Source: Anaeromyces robustus (lineage: Eukaryota > Neocallimastigomycota > Neocallimastigomycetes > Neocallimastigales > Neocallimastigaceae). From it: 64,000 nucleotides of DNA. How positions within the stretch are numbered: the first letter of the stretch is position 1; each line of letters starts with the position of its first letter. The stretch lies in assembly GCA_002104895.1 (NCBI GenBank), contig MCFG01000017.1:1-64000 (forward strand), read 5' to 3'. This document shows positions 51,708-61,233 of the stretch, one piece after another. The translations under genes and the position numbers were made by a program. The notes under the pieces are model-generated. The model did no database searches. It was given only the letters and a program-made list of their open reading frames with translations, and was not told where the DNA came from.

Positions 51708-52165
51708 TTAAAAAAAAATAGAGAATAATACTTTTATAATATTTAATAGAGAATAATACAATAATATAGTTAAAATATAATACCTAATAATAAATAATAA
51801 TTTTGAAATCTCGAAAGAATTTTGAAGTTTATGTTTTATAATATTCCAAACTTAAGTAATAAGTAAGAATTTATAAGAATTCGCAAAAAAACAAAAAGAT
51901 TATTAAAAAAAATCTTTGGATTTCTAAAGTTGGAATGTTTTAATATAAATTTAAATTTTAGGATGAAAATATTTTCTAATTATCAACAAAAAAAAACTTA
52001 AAATGATAAATAAGAACTAATATTAAAATAAATATAAAAATAAATATAAATATAAAGCCTAATAATAATAATACTATAATTATTATTATTATTATTATTT
52101 ATATAGAAATATAAAAAAAAAAGATATGATTATAAATAATTAATACAATATTATATCTATATTAG

Positions 52166-52395
<230 letters not shown>

Positions 52396-53373
52396 TTAAT
52401 AAAATAATTTTTTGTGTTAATAATACTTATTATATTAAAATTGGAATGATCTATTATATAATATTACAATAAATGCATTTACTAATTAAAAAAAATTAAT
52501 AACAAGGAAAAAAAAAAAAAAGACAAATTTTTGCATGTTTTTTTTTGTTTTTGTTTTTGTTTTTTTTTTTTTTTTTTTTTTGTTATTTTGTTTTTGTTTT
52601 TATAAAATGAACACAATAGTATAGCTTGAATAAAATACTTATATGGTAATTCAGAGTATTCTATATATGTTATAAAGGAAAAAAAAAAAATACAACTAAA
52701 AAAAGTGTATTGCTAAAAATTAGTCATAAATAAAAGATATTAAAAATAAAATAAAAAATGAAATAAAAACAAAACAAAACAAAATCTGCATGCTTTTATT
52801 ATATTATTTCTAAAAAAAGTGAACACAATATGTATAGTTTAAAGGAATTTATATATAAATAGAGAGGGAGAGGTTATATTCTTATTTCTATATCTATTAA
52901 AAATTAGAAATAAAAGTATTTATATAAACAATTAAAGTAATAAAAAGTAATTTTAATATTTAAATGGAATATATTAGTACATTGAGTATGATTTTTCAAT
53001 ATTTTATCGCATATTCAAATAAAATGTTAATTTTTTTTTATTATTAAAAAATATTTATCCTTTTTTATTCTTGATACAATTAATATATCGTTCCATTTAT
53101 AAGAAAACAATAATTATCATTATAATAAATAAAAGAATGTCAAGTGATAATACTTGATATGTTTATATAAAAAAAAACTTTAATTTATTATTAATTATTA
53201 TTAAATCACAACTATAACTTTAAAAAACAATGAAATGTCATTTTTTAATTATTTAATTACTTTTTTTTTTATTTATTTATTTATTTTTTTTAATTTACTA
53301 TTTATATTTTCCTTTCTTTTAATTTACTTTTCTCTATTGACTTTTTTTAATTATTTATTTATTCATTAGTTTA

Positions 53374-53453
53374 TTTATTTTTTATTTATTTATTTATTTA
53401 TTTTTATTTATTTATTTTTTATTTATTTATTTATTTATTTATTTATTTTTTAC

Positions 53454-53520
<67 letters not shown>

Positions 53521-53522
53521 TT
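53374..53522. repeat. (TTTA)n microsatellite with minor interruptions
   Basis: TTTA/ATTT units run nearly continuously, broken by TTTTTA variants and one ACTTATTT. Confidence 0.9.
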
Positions 53523-56500
53523 AAAAAATAATATTAGAAATTATTAATAATTCTTTATTTGAAATTATTAATAATAATTGATTATCCCTTTATTCTTATA
53601 TATAAACTTTAATAATTATAAATTATAATGTTAAATATCAAATTTTATTAGTTTTTAATAATTATTAAAAATTCGTAATTTATTAAATTTTAATTAATAT
53701 TTAATAAACAGAATTAACACAAAATATTAATATGTAAAATATATTTATGATTCATGTTATAACTTTTATAACAATTATAAAAATATTATTATTATAGTAT
53801 TGGATAAACTATTTATCATATTTAATATTTATTGGGTAAAAAATTTTTATAATTTAATATGAGAAAAAAGAATAGAATAGAACAATTCATTTTAAAAATT
53901 CATTTAATAGAATTTCTTTTAAAATGGATACATAAAAATATTTATTTATTTATTTACTTATTTATTTATTTATATTATATTGTATATTATATATATTATC
54001 ATTTATTAAAATATTAAAAATATGTCTTTTTTTAAACTTAATACTTTTAAAAAAGTGTTAATTATGGAATTTTTTTATAAACAAACAACTTTTCTAAGCA
54101 TAAATTGTATATATTAAAAAATTATTACCATGATACAAATATTTTTTTTTATTATTTCATTTGTTTTATAATAATGAATACTTAATAATTAAAATAAAAA
54201 AAAAAAATATTATAAAAAATGCAAATAATCATATATAAATATAAATTTTATTAATTTTTTCATTTTTTTTTTTTAATGAATTAAAAAATTTGTTATTAAT
54301 AATTATTTTAGAATTTCCATAATTCATATATATTTAAATAGCATTAGTGGATATAAATAATATCAAATGTTATTAAAAATTATTAACCTCCTTTTTTATC
54401 TTTTTCTTTTAATATTATTAATTTATTTATTATTACCTACTATAAAAATTATTATTATTACAATAACAAAGAATACATATTAAAATTAAAGTTTTTTATT
54501 ATAGAATAAATAATAATAAATAATTATAATATATATCAAAATACTTGAAAGTAAAACTTTTTTACTGTTTAGTTTTATTTATTACTATTATTATTTTAAG
54601 ATAATACTATTATTTTTTTTTAATTGGTAAAATTATTATAATTTTTTTTTTTTGAAAATAATATATTTATATTAAAATTCCAATGAAATATTATTATTTA
54701 TAATCTTATTAAATAATAAAATCATACATATTAATTAAATTTTTTTTTTTTTTTCTATTATCTTTTTAATTATTTATTATTTATTATTTATTATTTATTT
54801 ATTATTTATTATTATTTATAATTTTGTTATTTATAATTTTATTATTTACAATTTTGTTATTTATTATTTATTAAGACAATAATCATTGTCATTATTATTA
54901 AAATTATAAAATAAATAAATAAATAAAAAAGTTAATGGATCTTGTTTTTTTACCGTTTTTATTATGTATAATTAATCAAAGCTATCAATTTATTTACTTT
55001 AAATTAAAATTAAAACTAAAAAAAAAAAAAAAAATAGTTAATTTAATATAATTGAGAAAATTTAAAATTAAAATGGAACATTTGAATAATTTTTATTAAA
55101 AATAAAAAACATTACTTTTATTTATATTTTTTGAATAGAGGATATTTTATTATGATTTAAAAAAAATAAATAAATAAATAAATAAATATATATTTATTTA
55201 TAATAATTATTAATAATTAATAATAATTAATAATAACATTAAAACAAAAATGAAGATAAATTTTAAAGTTTAAAATTCATGTTTTTTCATGTTTATATAT
55301 ATATATAGAAATTTCTTAGATAATATAAATATAAATATCATATTTTTTAAACAAAATTAAAATTGTTATAATAAATATCATATTTTATAATCAAAATTAC
55401 AATTTTAAAGATTGAATTCAGAGATATTTTTGCTATATTTTCTTTTATATAGAAACTTCTTAGATATTATAAATACCACACATTCTTACACAGTGAATTA
55501 AAATGGAATTATTTAAATATCAGACTTCTATAATTTAAATATCAGACTTCTTTTTTTTTTTGTTCTTTTAAATAAAAAGTAAAACTTTATTGTTTAATAC
55601 TAAATCATGCTTTTCATTAATTTTTTATTTTAAATAATAATTGTATCTTATTTATTTCATAATAGATATTCAAATATATTAAATTTTGTAAAATAATCTC
55701 AACCTAAAACATATATTAAATTATATAAAACTTTATTTTGAAATTGTTAAAAATAAAGTTTTAATTTAGTTACAATATGAAAAAAAATAATATAAAACCT
55801 TAATAAATAATATTTTATAGAATATATTATTAATATTTGTCTTATTATATACATTATATAATGTAATATACATAACTATATATATTTTTATTTAAAAATA
55901 TATATTATATAATATATAAATGGATATTTTTTTAAAAAAATATATATTAATAAAATTATAAATAATTAATAAATATAATATTATAAGTAAATAAATTAAT
56001 AAATAATAAAAATTAATAAATATAATATTATAAGTAAATAAATTAATAATTAATTATAGAAAATGATATAATTTTAAATATATTGTTTATTGAAATATGA
56101 ATAAAATGCCATTTACTATTATAGATTTAAGCTATTACTATTATAGCTAAAAAAACAATATTTAATATCATTTAAAGATGATATTTTTTAAAAAAAAAAA
56201 AATTAATAATAATAATAATAATAATAATTATCATTATTATATCATTATTAGTCTTTTTTTATTTTATTATTTTATTTTATTAATTAAAAATTATTTACTA
56301 TTAAGATATTTTAAAATAATATTTAATAAATAATATTCCTATGTACTGAAATTTTTAAACACAATTAAAACTTTATTTTAATTAAAAAATAAAAAACAAA
56401 AATAAAAAATAAAATTTAAAACGATAATATATAACTGCTATAGTTTGAAAAAAAAATTTTTTTTTCATATTATTATAAATTAAAAAAAAATATAATATAT

Positions 56501-57343
56501 AAAAAATTATTTCATTAATTCATAATAATCTTAATAAAAAGAATAAAAAAATTATAATAAATGTCCTATCAAGCTCAAACTAGAACAAAAATGTATAATC
56601 ATCATAATAATATAATATTGTCAAAATATACAATATTGAAATTTTCAATATTACTTTTTATATATTAAAATTTAATTTATATTATTAATATTTGAACTTT
56701 CTCAATAATAGTGGTACTAGAACTTTTTTTTTTTTGTTTCTCTTATCATTTAACAAAAGAAACATTTTTATATTAATTGGATTCAATTCTATGGTTAGCT
56801 ATAATTAATAGAATCTCCTTATTTATTTTATATATAAAAATAAGAATTAAAAAAAATAAAAATAAAAAAAATAGAATTATAATAATATAAATATAATACA
56901 TTAAACAATCCTTATTCTTTTTTTTCTATATATATTAATTCTATCATATATAAAAAATTAATTTATTATTAATAAAGTTTTATATAAATTCATTTGATTT
57001 ATTATCCCTTATTTTAATATATAATACATATATATTTATATTATAATATAATATACATTTTTCTTTACGCCATTATATTCAAACTTTATTTATATGAATT
57101 TTTAAATTTTTATTAATTTAGAATATCACAAATAATTATGAATGAACATTATATATTTTTTTACTTACATCAATAGGTAACACAATGTTTAAAAATTATT
57201 TAAAATTATTGGATAAAAAAAATTAATTATTATATAGTAAAATTTTATATATAATTAATTATTATAAATATATTCTGTAGTACATAAATTATAATCCCCT
57301 ATAATTTTAATATATGACTCAAAATTTTAATTCAAAAAAAAAT

Positions 57344-57353
57344 CATATAAATA
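57344..57353 (+). promoter_or_regulatory. Candidate TATA element of the GH1 gene
   Basis: CATATAAATA lies 137 bp before the ATG, in a patch with some C and G residues. It resembles a TATA box, but AT-rich surroundings make chance matches common. The leader just before the ATG (TTTTATATAGACTAAA) also looks like a 3' splice site, so a 5'-UTR intron is possible. Confidence 0.3.
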
Positions 57354-57489
57354 CTTCAAATTTCCAAGTTTTTTTTTTTTTTTCTCTAAATTCAACCAAA
57401 ATATTTATTTGGTATTAAAGAATTTACAATAAATAATAGATTACTTAATTTAATATATAATATTTAATATTTTTTTTATATAGACTAAA

Positions 57490-59451
57490 ATGAAGACTCT
57501 TACTGTTTTTACCACTTTATTAGCTGTTAGTGCTGCTAAGAAGTGTATTGTTAAGCCAAAGGCTAACGCTAACGCTGGTGAAAGTAGTGAACCAGATAAC
57601 GTTCTTAGCACTGACGAAGATTCTAATGATGAACCAAGTAACAATGGTAATGAACCAACTGACAATGATAGAGCTGAATTAGTCGAAAAGGCTAGAGCTG
57701 AAGGTAAGCTCCCATCTGACTTCAAATGGGGTGCTGCTACTGCTGCCTACCAAGTTGAAGGTGCCTGGAAAGAAGATGGTCGTGGTGAATCTGTTTGGGA
57801 TCATTTCACCCACCTTTACCCACACAATGTTGAAACTGGTAGACCAGGTAATGAAGATTCCATTAGTGGTAATGTTGCTTGTGATTCCTACCACAAGTTT
57901 GATGAAGATATTAAGATGATGAAAATCATGAAGGCTAACCACTACCGTTTCTCTATCTCTTGGTCTCGTCTTTTCCCAGACGGTCAAGCTAAGAAGGAAG
58001 AAGGTAAATGGAACGTTAACGAAAAGGGTGTTGAATACTACAACAGTGTTATTAACAAGCTTATCGAAAACGATATTACTCCATTAGCTACTCTTTACCA
58101 CTGGGATCTTCCATACGCCCTTCACGAAAAGTATGGTGGTTGGTTAGATTACCACTCACAATACGATTTCGCTAACTACGCTGAATTCTGTTTCGAAGCC
58201 TTCGGTGACCGTGTCAAGAACTGGATCACCATTAACGAACCATGGGTTAACTGTGTTTCTGGTTACCGTCTTGGTCCAGGTAAGGCTCCATACAGATGTA
58301 CTGGTGAAGCTCCACGTAAGCTTGCCAACGAAACTGAAGGTCTTGACTTACAAGGTGGTTGTTCCTACGAAATTGGTCCATCTCAATACTCTCCAGAATC
58401 TGAAGTTCTTGAAGCTAACCGTCCACCACAAAGATTAGAAGATGTCTGGTGTTCTCACAACATTCTTCTTGCTCACGCTCAAGCCGTTAAGGTTTACCGT
58501 GAAAAGTTCCAAAAGGAACAAAAGGGTCTTATTGGTATCACTATTGATGGTGAAGCTCAAATTCCATGGATTGAACCAGGTATGTCTGAAGAACAAAAGA
58601 AGATTAACGAAGAATACGCTAACTTAGCTGCTGAATTCCGTATTGGTTGGTACTCTGACCCACCAGTTACTGGTGATTACCCACAATCTGTTAAGGAAAG
58701 AATGGGTAAGGACTTACCAGAATTCACTGAAGAACAAAAGGCTATGTTAAAGGGTTCTTCCTCTGACTTCTTAGGTTGGAATACTTACACTGCTCACTGG
58801 GCTGCTCCAGTTGAAGGTCAAACTCCACCAACTCCAGAAGAAGCTAACTTTGAAAACTCTAAGAGAGATATGTGGGATGATAACTGTAGAGGTCGTGGTG
58901 ATGGTTGGACTTGTATTCCACCAACTCTTGGTTCTCAAGCTGGTTCCTCATGGAACACTAAGTACCCACCAACCATTCGTGTTGGTCTTAACTGGTTCTC
59001 TAAGCGTTATGAAGGTTTAATTAACAATGGTATTGTTATTACCGAAAACGGTTGTGCTCAACCAAACTACAAGGTTAGCCGTGCCAATGATGAAGTTACC
59101 AAGGCTTACTTCGAATCTATTAACCAACCAGAATACGCTGATACTTATGATGAAGATATGATTGAAAGAGAAGACAACTTAAACGGTACTCTTATCCACG
59201 ATACTTACCGTATTGACTGGTACAAGGGATACCTTGAAAACCTTCGTCTTGCTTTCGTCGAAGATAAGATTGATGTCCGTGGTTACATGGCCTGGTCTTT
59301 AGTTGATAACTACGAATGGGAAAACGGTTACGAAACTCGTTTCGGTATGACCTACATTGACTTCTACAATGACCCAGAATTAACTCGTGTTCCAAAGGAT
59401 TCTCTTACCTTCCTTGGTGAATGGGCTCAAGCTAACATTCAAGACTTCTAA
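57490..59451 (+). CDS. Secreted GH1 beta-glucosidase
   Basis: A 653-residue intronless enzyme that hydrolyses cellobiose and short cello-oligosaccharides to glucose, the last step of cellulose breakdown. Residues 1-16 form a signal peptide (LLAVSAA). Residues 17-62 are an acidic Asn/Ser/Glu/Asp-rich spacer. The GH1 barrel starts near 77 (DFKWGAATAAYQVEGAW). It contains HYRFSISWSR, YHWDLP, the acid/base Glu250 in TINEPW, the nucleophile Glu519 in ITENG, and the closing WSLVDNYEWENGYETRFG. There is no dockerin at either end, so it is probably a free enzyme, unlike the CE6 esterase here. It resembles the long GH1 enzymes known from Orpinomyces and Piromyces (bglA, cel1A), of about 650-665 residues. 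Codons favour AAG, TAC, TTC and AAC, far more GC-rich at third positions than its neighbours, as in highly expressed genes. Sequence-antisense frames are shadows. Confidence 0.95.
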   Translation: MKTLTVFTTLLAVSAAKKCIVKPKANANAGESSEPDNVLSTDEDSNDEPSNNGNEPTDNDRAELVEKARAEGKLPSDFKWGAATAAYQVEGAWKEDGRGESVWDHFTHLYPHNVETGRPGNEDSISGNVACDSYHKFDEDIKMMKIMKANHYRFSISWSRLFPDGQAKKEEGKWNVNEKGVEYYNSVINKLIENDITPLATLYHWDLPYALHEKYGGWLDYHSQYDFANYAEFCFEAFGDRVKNWITINEPWVNCVSGYRLGPGKAPYRCTGEAPRKLANETEGLDLQGGCSYEIGPSQYSPESEVLEANRPPQRLEDVWCSHNILLAHAQAVKVYREKFQKEQKGLIGITIDGEAQIPWIEPGMSEEQKKINEEYANLAAEFRIGWYSDPPVTGDYPQSVKERMGKDLPEFTEEQKAMLKGSSSDFLGWNTYTAHWAAPVEGQTPPTPEEANFENSKRDMWDDNCRGRGDGWTCIPPTLGSQAGSSWNTKYPPTIRVGLNWFSKRYEGLINNGIVITENGCAQPNYKVSRANDEVTKAYFESINQPEYADTYDEDMIEREDNLNGTLIHDTYRIDWYKGYLENLRLAFVEDKIDVRGYMAWSLVDNYEWENGYETRFGMTYIDFYNDPELTRVPKDSLTFLGEWAQANIQDF

Positions 59452-60072
59452 ATAATTTAAATTTTTTAGAAAATTTTATAATTTAATTATAACTATAAAA
59501 TATAAAAAAAAAATTTAGATTTTCATAAATATTAAATATTATATTGTATGTGTTATAGTAATGCTTACTAAAATATATATAATATAGAAATAAATTAAGT
59601 ACAAAAAAATAATAAATATTCAATACACAAAAATAAAAGTAAAATAAAAAAATGAATAAATAATAGTAATAAATAAATAATATAAATAATAAAATAAATA
59701 AAATAAAATATATATATAATAAAATATAATATAATAAAAAAAAATAGAAGCTTTGTGTTTAAAAATATATAAAAAAAATATGTATTATTTTTTTATATAA
59801 TTAATATATATATCAATAAAAATAAATAAAATAAAATAAAATAAATAAAAAGCAATTTTTAAAAAATTTTAAAAAATTAATATTATTATTTTTTTTTTTT
59901 TTTTTAGAGAAATAAATAATGAATATAGTTATTATTAGATATAATAATTATTAGTTATTTATTTTTTTTTTTTTTATAAAAAAAAAAAATATATAATAAA
60001 TAATAATAATAATAAAATAAATAAAATAAAAAAAAAATTACAAAAAAAAAAAAACAAAAAAAAAAAATAAAA

Positions 60073-60104
<32 letters not shown>

Positions 60105-60394
60105 AAATATAATTAATTATAAAATTAAATAATAAAAATAAAAATATAAATAAATAAAAGGTTTTTTTAAAACTGAAATAATTCTCTTTAATTTTAAAAT
60201 TTTTTTTTTTTTTTTTTTTTATTTTAATACTTTATCTATTTCTATTTTTATTTCTATTTCCCAAAATATACATATTACTATTGTTTCCATTATGTATTAG
60301 AATTATTATTAATTTTACTATCTATAACTAGAATTATTCATTAGTCATATATATAAAGAAAAAATTGTTAACAGGTATCGAATTATATTAATTT
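59452..60394. other. GH1 3' flank, no gene seen
   Basis: A/T-rich sequence with AAATA and AAAT runs and two T-runs (59889-59905, 60200-60221). The GH1 transcript probably ends within the first 200 bp, where AATAAA-like motifs occur (59590, 59612), but none is distinctive. Confidence 0.5.
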
Positions 60395-60958
60395 TTAATT
60401 GGTAAAAGAGAGAAACCTTGGTATTAATAAATATTGATCCCTGGGATGCCCTGGGATGGAGTTTTATCCATCGAACTCCTGAGGGTATCAAGCATTGCAA
60501 ATTTGGATGCTATGGTGGTACAATTTGATATGAGTACTATATCAAATTGGGCATTATGCGCAATGATAATGTTTGGTTTTTTTTTTTTTTTAGTACTAAT
60601 TTACAAAAAAGAACCCATAATGATTTCTCGGAGGAAATCATTCTTTTGTGTATGGTACAATTATTGGCTTGCATACTGAGCCTTTAATTGGACATTATAT
60701 TCAGCTATAATGTGTGGAAAAATTAAGGATTATGCGCAACGGTAATGCTTGGGAAAAATTTTCAGTATCATATAGGTTTCTTTTGTCTTTTAGTCAAATA
60801 AATCAAAAATTCTTTCTTACCCATAAAGTAATAATTATTTTAAACACACTACAAATCTATCAAATTAATGAAAATTTCAGAAGTACTACATATTTTAGAA
60901 AATACAGCGATCAAAAAATTTACGAACTAAAGTGGAATTTACAATATCAGTGAAAATT
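60395..60958 (+). mobile_element. Non-A/T leader block, possible LINE 5' region
   Basis: Composition changes abruptly near 60400. The block contains the direct repeat CCCTGGGATG twice (60439-60458), an 11-bp hairpin (60521-60549), a 9-bp hairpin (60619-60642), and ATTATGCGCAA at both 60553-60563 and 60729-60739 with similar flanks. A 79-codon frame ends at 60953 (YFRKYSDQKIYELKWN near its end) and has protein-like composition. It lies 280 bp before the LINE ORF and may be its 5' UTR, an ORF1 remnant or an independent older repeat. The A/T spacer with a poly-A tract between them leaves this open. Confidence 0.4.
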
Positions 60959-61233
60959 AATATACTTACTTAATTTTTTAGTCTATCTTCAACTTAATTC
61001 TTATCAAGTTTTTCAAGTTTTTTATATTTATATTCTTAGATATATATATATATATTTATATTTTTTACATATATTTCTTTTATTATATTTTACTTCAATA
61101 CTCATTTTAAAATAATATATATAAAAAAAAAAAAAAAAAAAAAAAAAATTTATATTTCTTTATACTTTATTCTTTACCTTTTTATTTTTTTATTATTATA
61201 ATTTTTATTTAGGATTACTTCCAGCACTTCAAC
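60959..61233 (+). other. A/T spacer with poly-A tract and acceptor-like site before LINE ORF
   Basis: It holds AT dinucleotides, a 26-nt poly-A tract (61123-61148) and a T-rich stretch ending TTTATTTAG at 61211, a good 3' splice-site match followed by GATTACTTCCAG. A TAG at 61210-61212 is in frame with the LINE ORF, so translation must start after it. Either an intron ends here, or a previous element's poly-A tail precedes the LINE. Confidence 0.4.

Noticed and set aside
57450-57987. Antisense open frames over the GH1 gene
   Set aside because: They mirror the strongly biased GH1 codons and have no motif of their own.
60434-60679. 81-codon frame starting MIPGMPWDGVLS as a separate gene
   Set aside because: It crosses a hairpin and a 16-nt T-run giving an artificial Phe stretch; the block is better explained as retroelement leader or repeat.
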